Assembly (NCBI RefSeq): GCF_900177705.1
Contig: NZ_FXBA01000012.1
Location: 1 to 64,000, forward strand
Length of the DNA stretch: 64,000 nucleotides
From: Fibrobacter sp. UWB15
Lineage (GTDB): Bacteria; Fibrobacterota; Fibrobacteria; Fibrobacterales; Fibrobacteraceae
Direction: 5' to 3'
Shown: in pieces, positions 43,852 through 52,327 of the stretch
How the letters are laid out: the number at the start of each line of letters is the position of its first letter
How positions within the stretch are numbered: the first letter of the stretch is position 1
Translations under genes and position numbers: made by a program
The notes under the pieces: generated by a model
The model's input: only the letters and a program-made list of their open reading frames with translations
The model's database searches: none
Told to the model about the DNA's origin: nothing

Positions 43852-44718
43852 CTAAAAACCCTCAAAAAAGCGGGTTACTACCTGGTACCTGGAGATGGGT
43901 TTCAGCTCTTCGGCGGCCTCTTTTGCCTGCTTACGGGTTTCGAAAACGCCAAAAACAGACGCCCCCGACCCCGACATCAGGACGGATTTCGCTCCGAGGC
44001 GCTTGAACTCATTTTTCATCTCTTCGACAAGCGGATGCTTGGGGAACACAGACTCTTCGAAAGCGTTGAAGGAATTGGCAAGCGCAAAGTCGATCGACGC
44101 GGCCTTGCCCGTACGCATGCACTTGGATTTGTATGTTTCCCAACGATCCGGGCCGGACTTGGGCACGCCGGCATAAGCATCCTTGGTCGGAACGGAATCG
44201 AGCGGAGTCGCCACCAACAGGTACTGTTCGTCGTTCAACTGCAGCGGCTTTACAAAAGTGAGCTTTTCGCCAATGCCTTCGGCCATTGCGGTACCACCAC
44301 GCACCAAGAACGGCACATCGGCCCCGAGTTTTGCACCGATTTCTTCGAGCTTTTCAAACTTGAATTTCAGCTTCCACAGCTGGTTCAACAAACGAAGCGT
44401 CGCTGCAGCGTCTGCAGAACCGCCACCAAGGCCTGCTCCTAAAGGCATTACCTTGTTCAAATAAATATCCGCACCTAGCGTCGTGCCCGACTCCTGCTGC
44501 AGGAGCTTGGCAGCCTTGTAAACTAAGTCCGATTCCAGCGGATAATTCTGCGGTTCGTTGTAGCAAAGCGTAATCCGACCGTCCTGGCGCGGTTCAGCAC
44601 TTACGGTATCGCCTGCGTCGATAGTCTGGAAGAGAGTACCCAAATCATGGTAGCCATCTTCACGTTTACGAATAACATCCAAAAACAAATTAATCTTGGC
44701 AGGAGCGTATTCTTTCAT
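43852..44718 (-). CDS. ispE: 4-diphosphocytidyl-2-C-methyl-D-erythritol kinase
   Basis: 288 residues from the ATG at 44718; 25 upstream open codons run through an AT-rich promoter and are not coding. A GHMP kinase of the MEP pathway that phosphorylates CDP-methylerythritol on the way to isoprenoids. Seen: EYAPAKINLFLDVIRKREDG at the N-terminus, the ATP loop PLGAGLGGGSADAAATLRLL, and the late LMSGSGASVFGVFE. An 8-bp inverted repeat at 44739-44755 lies 21 bases upstream. Cytoplasmic. Confidence 0.96.
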   Translation of the reverse strand: MKEYAPAKINLFLDVIRKREDGYHDLGTLFQTIDAGDTVSAEPRQDGRITLCYNEPQNYPLESDLVYKAAKLLQQESGTTLGADIYLNKVMPLGAGLGGGSADAAATLRLLNQLWKLKFKFEKLEEIGAKLGADVPFLVRGGTAMAEGIGEKLTFVKPLQLNDEQYLLVATPLDSVPTKDAYAGVPKSGPDRWETYKSKCMRTGKAASIDFALANSFNAFEESVFPKHPLVEEMKNEFKRLGAKSVLMSGSGASVFGVFETRKQAKEAAEELKPISRYQVVTRFFEGF

Positions 44719-44738
44719 GCCGTTAAACTTAGCAAAAA

Positions 44739-44755
44739 TATTCCAATTTGGAATA
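44739..44755. promoter_or_regulatory. Perfect 8-bp inverted repeat, possible operator
   Basis: TATTCCAA-T-TTGGAATA, a perfect 17-base palindrome with a single central base, lies in the 148-base divergent gap between ispE and the DUF2147 gene, 21 bases before the ispE ATG. No T-run follows on either strand. Its size and symmetry fit a dimeric repressor site. No regulator gene is adjacent. Confidence 0.45.
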
Positions 44756-44795
44756 CCTAGGACAAACTTTTCATTACCGTAAAAAAAAAACAATA

Positions 44796-44824
44796 TATAT
44801 TAGGGGATGATAGTTTCTAACTAT
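44796..44824 (+). promoter_or_regulatory. Promoter and inverted repeat before the trafficking operon
   Basis: TATATT (44796-44801) is a likely -10 box. An inverted repeat ATAGTT-TCT-AACTAT (44810-44824) lies right at the predicted start of transcription, so a protein bound there could block it; it could also form a small hairpin at the 5' end of the RNA. A -35 element is not clear (ATTACC at 44773). Confidence 0.4.
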
Positions 44825-44866
44825 TAAATAAGCCCAAAGCTTGTAAAACCAAAAGAAGAGAAAATT

Positions 44867-45274
44867 ATGAAGAAAATCGTTTTCACCATTTTCTTTTGCC
44901 TTGCCACATTGGCGGCGGAAGCCCAGGTCGACAAAATTCTAGGACCATGGACCGCCATCGACCCCGATACCGACAAGCCTTACGCCACCGTACTCATCTA
45001 TAAAAGCAGCAACGGGCTGTATTACGGCAAACTCACCGAAATTCTGGATTCCGACGACCCGGCCGACCAAAAGCTCATCGGCACCATCATCATCAAGGAC
45101 ATGAAGGAAGATGACGGTATGCTGAAGGGCGGCTCCATTTACGACCCCGAAGAAAACAAGACCTACCACGGAAAGATTTCACTCACCAAGGACGGTCGCT
45201 TGGAAATGCGAGGCTCGCTTGACCGCTGGGGACTTTTGGGTGCTACGGAATATTGGAAACGCAGTAAAAAGTAA
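44867..45274 (+). CDS. DUF2147 periplasmic protein
   Basis: 135 residues with a signal peptide (about 1-19, MKKIVFTIFFCLATLAAEA). The mature domain (LGPWTAIDPDTDKPYATVLIY ... RLEMRGSLDRWGLLGATEYW) fits DUF2147, a small calycin-like or streptavidin-like beta-barrel family found with lipid-trafficking genes; its ligand is not known. GAAGAGA before the ATG is the ribosome site. First gene of a five-gene operon with a LolA-like protein, an MMPL transporter, a DUF1302-like protein and a barrel protein. Confidence 0.85.
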   Translation: MKKIVFTIFFCLATLAAEAQVDKILGPWTAIDPDTDKPYATVLIYKSSNGLYYGKLTEILDSDDPADQKLIGTIIIKDMKEDDGMLKGGSIYDPEENKTYHGKISLTKDGRLEMRGSLDRWGLLGATEYWKRSKK

Positions 45275-45298
45275 AAAAAGATGGAACAAGGAGAAAAT

Positions 45299-46087
45299 AT
45301 GAAGAATCTGTTTATTAAAGTGCTCGGCACTAGCTTATTGTATGCGGCAACCACCTTTGCCCAGTCGGCAAACGAAATCGCCAAGAAAGTTCACGACTTG
45401 CCTTCCGGAAAAACATCGTCTGGAACCATTTCGGTTACCCTGATTGACAAAAACGGGAAAACCCGCAATCGCGAAATCGCATCTTACACTATGAAGGACG
45501 GAACCACCGACAAGACGGTCCTTGTTTTCAAGACACCCAGGGACGTGGCGGGAATCAGCTACCTCACCTACGACTACCCCGACAAGGTCGATGGTTCCAC
45601 CGTCGATAGCGACAGCTGGATTTACCTCCCTGCCATGAAAAAGGTGCGCCGCGTTTCCGGTTCCAGCAAGGACGACGATTTCCAGGGAACAGACTTTACT
45701 TACGACGACCTGGGCACACGCAGTCTTTCCAAGGACAACTTCGCCATTCTCGGCGAAGAGAAGGTGAACGGAATTGACTGTTGGATTCTCGAAGCCAAGG
45801 CAAAGGATCCCAAAGCAAAAGTCAGCCGTCGCGTGTCCTGGGTGAACAAGAAAACTTACGTGGTCCACAAGGGCGAATACTTCGACAAGCAGAATCGTCT
45901 GCAAAAGACACTCGTTGCCGACAATATTCAGCAGGTGAACGGCTACTGGACCTCTCTCAAGATGACCATGACCAATGTCCAGACAAACCACAAAACCGTC
46001 TACGAAATCAAGAACCTTAAGTACGACGAAAAAGTAAACGAAAGTTACTTTACAGTCAGTGCGTTGGAACGTGAACAAGTCAAGTAA
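45299..46087 (+). CDS. LolA-like outer-membrane lipoprotein-sorting protein
   Basis: 262 residues from the ATG at 45299 with AAGGAG six bases upstream. Signal peptide MKNLFIKVLGTSLLYAATTF, then a LolA-type half-barrel: SGTISVTLIDKNGKTRNREI, ISYLTYDYPDKVDGSTVDSD and SWIYLPAMKKVRRVSGSSKD are characteristic of the LolA-like (COG2834) family that accompanies RND transporters. Such proteins carry a hydrophobic molecule across the periplasm. The next gene, 2 bases away, is the inner-membrane MMPL partner. Periplasmic; cargo unknown. Confidence 0.88.
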   Translation: MKNLFIKVLGTSLLYAATTFAQSANEIAKKVHDLPSGKTSSGTISVTLIDKNGKTRNREIASYTMKDGTTDKTVLVFKTPRDVAGISYLTYDYPDKVDGSTVDSDSWIYLPAMKKVRRVSGSSKDDDFQGTDFTYDDLGTRSLSKDNFAILGEEKVNGIDCWILEAKAKDPKAKVSRRVSWVNKKTYVVHKGEYFDKQNRLQKTLVADNIQQVNGYWTSLKMTMTNVQTNHKTVYEIKNLKYDEKVNESYFTVSALEREQVK

Positions 46088-46089
46088 AA

Positions 46090-48489
46090 ATGAGAGTTTC
46101 TAGAATCAATCATTTTTTTCGCAAGGTCGGAACCACCCAGATTCGTTACCGTTGGCCCATTCTAGCCATACTGCTCGTTATTACCGTAATCTGTAGTTCC
46201 GGTCTTGCCGATTTCGCTCTTTCGCGTGGCGAAGAGGGCTGGTTTGGCGATTCCGACGAAATCACCATCAATACGAAAAAATACGAACAGGTCTTCGGGA
46301 ACCTGAACGGCGTCGGAGTCCTCCTCGTAAAGCAAGGCGATGGCGATGTCTTTAGCAAAGACATCCTGAATGTCATCGATAAAATCGGGACACGGTTACA
46401 AGACGAAATTCCGTTTGCAAACAGGCTCACCTCGATTATCAATGTCAATATTCCCGTAGGTAACGAAGAAGGTTTTGAAATCGTCAAGCCTTATGAGAAC
46501 GGGATTCCCTCGGACTCCGCAGAACTCGCCAAGGCACGTGCCCTCGTGATGCGCGGGAACGAAAAAACGAACGCTCTCATCAACGCACTCGTCAGCGACG
46601 ACGGACGCGAAACCTGGATATCCTTGTCGCTCCACCCATTCGAAGGCAAGGAACTTGAAGAAAAATTCGAAGGCGACGTAGAAGAAGTCAACCTGGCTAT
46701 CGGCTACAAGCTGATGGAAATTATGGAAAGCGACGAATTCCAGAACAAGGACTATAAACTGTATGGCGGAGGAATCCCGTTCGACAGCGCCTGCGAAGAC
46801 CGTTACGAAATTCCCGAATACGGCATCAGGGTACTATGCAGCGTCGGCGTGATGCTTTTATTCCTGGCACTTTTCTTGCGCAATTTCTTTGGCGTTTTCG
46901 TTCCGGCAATCACTACCCTCAGTGCCATCGCCTCGGTATTTGGCGGCATGGCCCTTTTCGGAGTAAAGGCAGATTCTACGCTCGTCACTTTGCCAGTCGT
47001 TCTGGGCATGGCATTAGCCGTTGGCTATTCGGTGCATTATATAAACATGTTCAAGTTGCAATTTAGACGCACCGGCATCCGTAAAGAATCAGCCATCAAA
47101 TGCATCGAAGAATGTGGTTGGCCGGTACTGTTTACAGTGCTTACGACCATGGCTTCGTTTATCAGTTTCCTGTTTGTCGACATGAAACCCCTTGTATGGA
47201 TGGGTAAAGCCGCAGCCCTTGTGGTGCTCGCGATTTACCTCTATGTAACAATCCTGATTCCAATTCTACTGTCGTTCGGCAAGAACGGCGTGCCCGACAC
47301 AACTAGCAATGACGGCGCTACAAAACTGGACAAGATGTTTTCAGCCTGGTCCAATCTCGTCTATAAAAGAAAATGGCACTTTATTGTGGCTGCAGCCCTG
47401 ATTATTGCAGCATTTATTCCGGGAATGTTCAAGATTACGGCGCAACTGGACTACCTGAGTATTTCGGGCGACAAGGTTCCCTATGTGCAAGAAATCAAGA
47501 AAATGCTAAAGACTAAGCTCGGAAACCAGTACAGCTATTCCATCATGATCTCTTTTGACGAAGAAGGCGCATTCAAGAAGCCCGAAAACATGAAAGCACT
47601 TTTGGAACTCGAAGATTACGTAGGCGCTCTTTCGCTTACCAAGTGGTCGGGTGGAAAACCGCGCGTGACCTCGGCGACAAGCATCTTGAAAGAAATGAAT
47701 CGCGCCTTGAACGAAGGCAAAGATTCGCTTTACGCCGTTCCCGAAGACGAATACGTGCTTGCGCAGCTGATGGAGCTTTCGTCTATCGAAATGCGCGAAG
47801 ACTTTAGCGAAACGATGGACGAAGAATTCAGAATTACAGAAGTCAGCGTGGACATGACCCAATTCGCTACCGAAGAAGCGCTCCAAAACATGAACGCTTT
47901 AAAGGCTAAACTCGCCGAATTGTTCCCGAACGCCCAATGCACACTGCTTGGCGACATGATTCGCTATTCCGAAATGAGCAATCGCATTGTTTTTGGCGGT
48001 CTAAAATCCTTCGGATTTTCGCTCATCATCATCGCCATCATGCTAATGTTTGCATTCTCCAGTTTCAAGCTTGGAATTATCGGCATGATTCCGAACGTGG
48101 CCCCTGTCATTTTGGTGGGCGGTGTCATGGGATACTTTGACTTTGCGCTGGACTTTAGCACTGTCACCGTAATGCCCTTGGTGCTGGGTATTGCCGTAGA
48201 CGACACAATCCACTTGACCACACACTTGAAAGTCCGATACGAAGAATGTGGTTCTCTATCGAGGGCGATGGAAGCGACCTTCCGCGAAATCGGGGCATCG
48301 ATGTTTTTGACCACGTTGATTCTGTGTGCGATGTTCGCCGTTTACCTGTTTAGCCCCTTACGTTTCTTGATGGTACTCGGCCTGCTAATCATTGTTGGCC
48401 TTTCAAGCGCCTTGCTCGCCGACTATACGATTACGCCCGCACTTCTGCAAGTGACAAAGCCGTACGGCAAAGAAAAGGAGAAAGCATGA
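46090..48489 (+). CDS. MMPL/RND family transporter
   Basis: 799 residues with the RND half-molecule plan twice over: a helix near 20-40, a large periplasmic loop, helices about 250-400; then a second loop and helices from about 635 to 790. Patterns: MALAVGYSVHYINMFKLQF and LVLGIAVDDTIHLTTHLKVR match helix 4 of the sterol-sensing/MMPL type, with conserved Asp/His. Substrates of the family are mostly lipids or hydrophobic molecules, driven by protons. It ends in an ATGA overlap with the DUF1302-like gene. With the LolA-like carrier it would pass cargo toward the outer membrane. Confidence 0.9.
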   Translation: MRVSRINHFFRKVGTTQIRYRWPILAILLVITVICSSGLADFALSRGEEGWFGDSDEITINTKKYEQVFGNLNGVGVLLVKQGDGDVFSKDILNVIDKIGTRLQDEIPFANRLTSIINVNIPVGNEEGFEIVKPYENGIPSDSAELAKARALVMRGNEKTNALINALVSDDGRETWISLSLHPFEGKELEEKFEGDVEEVNLAIGYKLMEIMESDEFQNKDYKLYGGGIPFDSACEDRYEIPEYGIRVLCSVGVMLLFLALFLRNFFGVFVPAITTLSAIASVFGGMALFGVKADSTLVTLPVVLGMALAVGYSVHYINMFKLQFRRTGIRKESAIKCIEECGWPVLFTVLTTMASFISFLFVDMKPLVWMGKAAALVVLAIYLYVTILIPILLSFGKNGVPDTTSNDGATKLDKMFSAWSNLVYKRKWHFIVAAALIIAAFIPGMFKITAQLDYLSISGDKVPYVQEIKKMLKTKLGNQYSYSIMISFDEEGAFKKPENMKALLELEDYVGALSLTKWSGGKPRVTSATSILKEMNRALNEGKDSLYAVPEDEYVLAQLMELSSIEMREDFSETMDEEFRITEVSVDMTQFATEEALQNMNALKAKLAELFPNAQCTLLGDMIRYSEMSNRIVFGGLKSFGFSLIIIAIMLMFAFSSFKLGIIGMIPNVAPVILVGGVMGYFDFALDFSTVTVMPLVLGIAVDDTIHLTTHLKVRYEECGSLSRAMEATFREIGASMFLTTLILCAMFAVYLFSPLRFLMVLGLLIIVGLSSALLADYTITPALLQVTKPYGKEKEKA

Positions 48490-49844
48490 AACGATTCACC
48501 GCCCTCGGTTTAGCTTTTGCCGCAACCGTTTGCGCCCAAGAAACAGTCTTCTTGGGTAGCCTTACTTCGCAGGCCGGGGTAGGACTTCCGAACACACACC
48601 ACAACAAGGGTGACTTTCTACTCGGCCAGACGATCTTTGACGGCACAATCAAATCGTACCTAGACGAAGCCATGGTCTATGTAAACGGCCAGATTGTCCA
48701 CGACGCCTTAGGCGCTCAATCGACAAACGGCTCATCGGCATTTGTGGCTGACGACGGAACATACGCCTTGAAACTCCGCGAAGCCTATATTGACTGGAAG
48801 GGCGAAATGATTGCGCTCCGTATCGGCCGCCAAATTGTTTCGTGGGGTAAGGCCGACGACATCCAGATTACCGACGTATTGAATCCGCGAGACGAAACGA
48901 ATGTAGTCGCCTCCGATTACAACGAATCTAAGCTGGGAATCGACGCCGTGCGCCTATCCCTGTTAACCGAAAAGACGCAAGTGGACGCCTACTGGATTCC
49001 GTTCTTTACGCCAAGCATTCTGCCTCTTGCCAAGGGAAATCCACTACACTCGCGCGTATTCCCGGAGGAAGTGGATGGCATCGGGATCAATTATCCTGAA
49101 AAATACGACGACTTCGAACTCCCTAAAAAAAGACTTTCGAAGAGCGAACTCGCACTGCGCGCTAGTACCTACACATCGGTCGCAGATTTGTCGCTGTACG
49201 GATTCTATGGTTGGGATGACCTCCCGTTAATCCGATACAACCCCAATATTGTTTTTGGCGATGGCGAAGACATGCCTGCCACCAGCTATTCAATTGATGT
49301 GACTGGTGAATACAAACGCATGTACATGATCGGTGCCGATGCAGCGATTCCTGCCGGAGATTTCGTATTCCGTCTTGAAGGAGCCTATTTCCCAAAGAGG
49401 CACTTCCAAACAGATGTCAACAGTCAACTCTTTAAGTATTCGGAAGACTCGCGCCCTGCAAGCAAGAGAAAGAATCAAGTTTTAGGCCTTGCCGGACTTG
49501 ACTGGACTCCAAGCGGAGGCTGGACGATTACAGCACAATATGTCGCGGACGCCGTAATCGATTACGATAGCGACATTGAACGGAAAAAATTTGAACACCA
49601 GGCCACCATGAGCATCGAAAAATCTATCCTGAACGAAACGCTCACCATTATGGCCTCGGGTGCATTGGACTTATGGGATTTTTCTACGGCAAGCGAACTG
49701 GAACTGGATTACAAGCTGACCGATGCCATTACGCTTAGCCTGATTGGAGACCTGTACTTGGAAGGCCCCGACGGCAAGGAAGGTCTGTACGGCGAATACC
49801 GCGATTTCAGCAGTGTCACTTTCAAAGGAAAAATGTCATTCTAA
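48486..49844 (+). CDS. DUF1302-like outer-membrane protein
   Basis: 452 residues, signal peptide MKRFTALGLAFAATVCA. The block LREAYIDWKGEMIALRIGRQ followed by IVSWGKADDIQITDVLNPRD is typical of DUF1302-type barrel proteins, which occur with RND transporters and LolA-like carriers in other bacteria. The rest alternates polar and aromatic residues and ends in SVTFKGKMSF with C-terminal Phe. It overlaps the MMPL gene by four bases (ATGA), so the two are coupled. Likely the outer-membrane end of the trafficking system. Confidence 0.8.
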   Translation: MKRFTALGLAFAATVCAQETVFLGSLTSQAGVGLPNTHHNKGDFLLGQTIFDGTIKSYLDEAMVYVNGQIVHDALGAQSTNGSSAFVADDGTYALKLREAYIDWKGEMIALRIGRQIVSWGKADDIQITDVLNPRDETNVVASDYNESKLGIDAVRLSLLTEKTQVDAYWIPFFTPSILPLAKGNPLHSRVFPEEVDGIGINYPEKYDDFELPKKRLSKSELALRASTYTSVADLSLYGFYGWDDLPLIRYNPNIVFGDGEDMPATSYSIDVTGEYKRMYMIGADAAIPAGDFVFRLEGAYFPKRHFQTDVNSQLFKYSEDSRPASKRKNQVLGLAGLDWTPSGGWTITAQYVADAVIDYDSDIERKKFEHQATMSIEKSILNETLTIMASGALDLWDFSTASELELDYKLTDAITLSLIGDLYLEGPDGKEGLYGEYRDFSSVTFKGKMSF

Positions 49845-49862
49845 CGTTCTGGAGGGGAAAGC

Positions 49863-50849
49863 ATGAAAAAAGCATTATTTGCATTCGCAGCCGTACTTTG
49901 CGTAGGTAATCAGATTTTCGCAGAGGAAGCACCGGAAAAAGCCACTCAAGAAAAATCCCCTTGGGAAATTTCGTCTACGGTATCTGCCGCCTACTACCCC
50001 GAAGTGGATCACCACCGCGGCTCAAGCCACGTCACAGGAATCAGCGGTCCTTACGACGGCATCGAGGCCGTTGCCGAATTTGATGCGGCCTATACGCTCC
50101 CCTTCTTGCGTGGCGACGACGAATTCACCGCCGACAACCATGTGACATTTAGCGCGGGGTTGGAAGTTTCGCCCATTACGCTCGCACCAGTCGCATCAAT
50201 TACCGTATCTCCCATTGCCTTTTTGGAACTGGCCGTCGGCGGCACGGCAGGAACCGGCTGGAACGCGTTCGATTTATTCCAAGGCATGGCTGCATACAAT
50301 GCAGCAGAGCCTGAATACAAGGACATGACTCCCTTTGCGCACTGGTACTTGTACGGCTGGGGAAGCGCATGTTTCATGTTCGATCTTGCCGCCCTTTGGG
50401 AAGGCGACTGGCACCACGTTGTCGCTACGGCAACCTACAAAGCCGGCTACCAGAAATTGACTGGCACCGACAGCGATGTTTGGCTATGGCAGGCCTCCGA
50501 CGGCTTGGCGAGCGGCTGGGTGTACGAGCAGGAATACTTTGTAGGCTACCAAATGCCTTTGAAACTTTCGATGATCGGCGTCGGTACCACGCTTTCGGGC
50601 CATTATGAGTCCAGCGATTTCGGCGACTATTCGTCTCGCTACAAGGGCGACTTCATGACCATCGATATTTGGCCCATGGCTGAAATCACGCTCGGCAAGA
50701 AAGACAAACTTTTTGTGCTTTTTGATTTCCAGTCGCGCCGCAGTTTCCGCGAAAAATACAAAGATGCAGAATACGAGCCGCTAATGACCTATAGCGGTAG
50801 AGAATGGATATTCTACACACTCGGATTCCAGTGGAAGCACCTGTTTTAA
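49863..50849 (+). CDS. Outer-membrane barrel-like protein of the trafficking operon
   Basis: 328 residues. Signal peptide MKKALFAFAAVLCVGNQIFA, then beta-strand-rich sequence high in Trp, Tyr and Gly (WYLYGWGSACFMFDLAALW), ending in FQWKHLF with terminal Phe. No family recognised. GGAGGGG eight bases before the ATG is a strong ribosome site, 18 bases after the DUF1302-like stop, so it is the last gene of the operon. A second barrel protein in the operon suggests a paired pore or a surface acceptor. Position is sure, role inferred. Confidence 0.65.
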   Translation: MKKALFAFAAVLCVGNQIFAEEAPEKATQEKSPWEISSTVSAAYYPEVDHHRGSSHVTGISGPYDGIEAVAEFDAAYTLPFLRGDDEFTADNHVTFSAGLEVSPITLAPVASITVSPIAFLELAVGGTAGTGWNAFDLFQGMAAYNAAEPEYKDMTPFAHWYLYGWGSACFMFDLAALWEGDWHHVVATATYKAGYQKLTGTDSDVWLWQASDGLASGWVYEQEYFVGYQMPLKLSMIGVGTTLSGHYESSDFGDYSSRYKGDFMTIDIWPMAEITLGKKDKLFVLFDFQSRRSFREKYKDAEYEPLMTYSGREWIFYTLGFQWKHLF

Positions 50850-50852
50850 TTC

Positions 50853-50881
50853 TTTTCACAACTTTTTTACTAAAATATAAT
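50853..50881 (+). promoter_or_regulatory. Promoter of the STAS-NRPS-MATE block
   Basis: TTTTCA (50853-50858) and a perfect TATAAT (50876-50881) are 17 bases apart. The STAS ATG is at 50894, so transcription would begin about 6 bases before it and the CGGAG at 50883-50887 would be mostly or wholly outside the message. It separates this block from the trafficking operon. Confidence 0.6.
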
Positions 50882-50893
50882 ACGGAGCCTAGA

Positions 50894-51193
50894 ATGGAAC
50901 TTAGAACTGTTTTGAACGATGCTGAAATGACAATTGCTCTTTCTGGCGAGCTGAACACCCTCACCTCGCCCAAACTCGCAGAAGAAATTGCAGCGCACAT
51001 CGAACGGATAAATTCGCTAATTATGGATTTTAAAGAATGCGATTATGTATCCTCGGCAGGAATCCGAGTCTTACTTTCAACATTCAAGACCTTAAAAAAG
51101 AAACAGGGAAACATGCAGCTCATCAATATCGGCGAAAACTTCAAGGAAGTCCTAGACGCAACTGGACTCGATGCCGTATTCGGTTTAATTTAA
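50894..51193 (+). CDS. STAS-domain protein (anti-sigma-factor-antagonist type)
   Basis: 99 residues, one STAS domain, like RsbV/SpoIIAA. In these switches the Ser is phosphorylated by an RsbW-like kinase and released by a PP2C phosphatase. Seen: LSGELNTLTSPKLAEEI, then DYVSSAGIRVLL; by alignment to the D-S-S-G of SpoIIAA, Ser54 is the likely phosphorylation site. A TATAAT promoter sits just upstream and the next gene's ATG follows the stop directly (TAAATG). Partners are in the same block: an HATPase fused to a MATE exporter (55.4 kb) and a PP2C (57.1 kb). No sigma or anti-sigma factor gene is seen near. Cytoplasmic. Confidence 0.92.
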   Translation: MELRTVLNDAEMTIALSGELNTLTSPKLAEEIAAHIERINSLIMDFKECDYVSSAGIRVLLSTFKTLKKKQGNMQLINIGENFKEVLDATGLDAVFGLI

Positions 51194-52327
51194 ATGACTA
51201 ACTACGAAATAGAAATGGAACTTGACAAGGCATCAAAAGCCCTGTCAAAAGAAACGCAGTCTGTAAATCTATCTTACTGGAATTCCGGCTCCGAATACAA
51301 GGCAAAACTCAAAGATATCCTCAAATACGAATCCGGACAGGATATTTTTGACTATCAATATTATCTTCCAGAATCCATCAAGAAAAGCATCGCAAACAAA
51401 TTAGGCTTTTCTAGCGAAGATTTCTATGAATCCCAAAGTTTTGCCTTTTCGCAAAGCACCCATTCGATTGTAACAATCGCAGTATTCCTTTCACAAAGAA
51501 ATTTAAAAACAGGAATCATTGCGCCAGCATACTTTACTGCACAGACCTGCCTAGACGATTTAAAAGTCGCCTACCACGTTTTTAACGAATTCATTCCCGA
51601 CTTCAATCAAAATTTTGATATCGGCCCCCTTATAAATTCGGACTGCGAAGCATTCTGGTTCACCTCTCCCATCAACTCGACAAGCGTTTATTTCAATCAA
51701 AATGTCATAAACGACATTCAAGAACTTCTAGATGCAGGAAAATGGGTTATATTGGACGAGGCCTTATGCGTAAACGGGAAGGAACTTTCAAGAACACTAG
51801 GAATTCAAAAAAAATTAATTTATATCTATAGCCCACATAAGGCTCTAGGAATTCAGGGGATTAAATTTTCTGTCATTGTCACACATAAAAAGTTCACTGA
51901 CGAAATTGATAGGCTCAAAGATTGTTACGGAGGCTCCCTAAATTATCTAAGTGAATTGGGAGCACGCCACTTCATCTCCCAAAATTACGACGAATGCCTT
52001 CGTTTTTACAATCAATTTTGGAGCGACAATTACAAACGAGTTCATCAGATTCTAGCAAATTACCATTTCGCTCATGTGTCACCTGATATATCCGGTCATT
52101 ACGCCATGATTTTTCTTGATGGGTGTATAGGAACTGAAAATTTTAATTTCGCCATAAAAAAACTAATCAAGGAAAAGGGATATTTAATTTTTCCGGGTGT
52201 CATGCACGGTTTTGACATAAGCAAACAGTTCTGTTTTAGAATCAACCTGCTCCTGAACAAGACTGATTTGGAAAAAGGACTTATTTCAGTTCTTGACTAC
52301 ATGGGCAAATTCATCGAGAATGCATAA
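51194..52327 (+). CDS. PLP-dependent enzyme, aminotransferase fold type I
   Basis: 377 residues. The fold-I signature is present though divergent: D188 in WVILDEALCVNG would hold the pyridine N, K216 in YSPHKALGIQGIKFSVI would form the Schiff base, and the late FRINLLL contains the carboxylate-binding Arg. This suits an aminotransferase, decarboxylase or related PLP enzyme acting on an amino acid. It lies between STAS and the NRPS and overlaps the NRPS start by one base (TAATG), so it likely makes or modifies a building block. Base composition is clearly AT-rich compared with the upstream operon, a sign of acquisition. Confidence 0.82.
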   Translation: MTNYEIEMELDKASKALSKETQSVNLSYWNSGSEYKAKLKDILKYESGQDIFDYQYYLPESIKKSIANKLGFSSEDFYESQSFAFSQSTHSIVTIAVFLSQRNLKTGIIAPAYFTAQTCLDDLKVAYHVFNEFIPDFNQNFDIGPLINSDCEAFWFTSPINSTSVYFNQNVINDIQELLDAGKWVILDEALCVNGKELSRTLGIQKKLIYIYSPHKALGIQGIKFSVIVTHKKFTDEIDRLKDCYGGSLNYLSELGARHFISQNYDECLRFYNQFWSDNYKRVHQILANYHFAHVSPDISGHYAMIFLDGCIGTENFNFAIKKLIKEKGYLIFPGVMHGFDISKQFCFRINLLLNKTDLEKGLISVLDYMGKFIENA

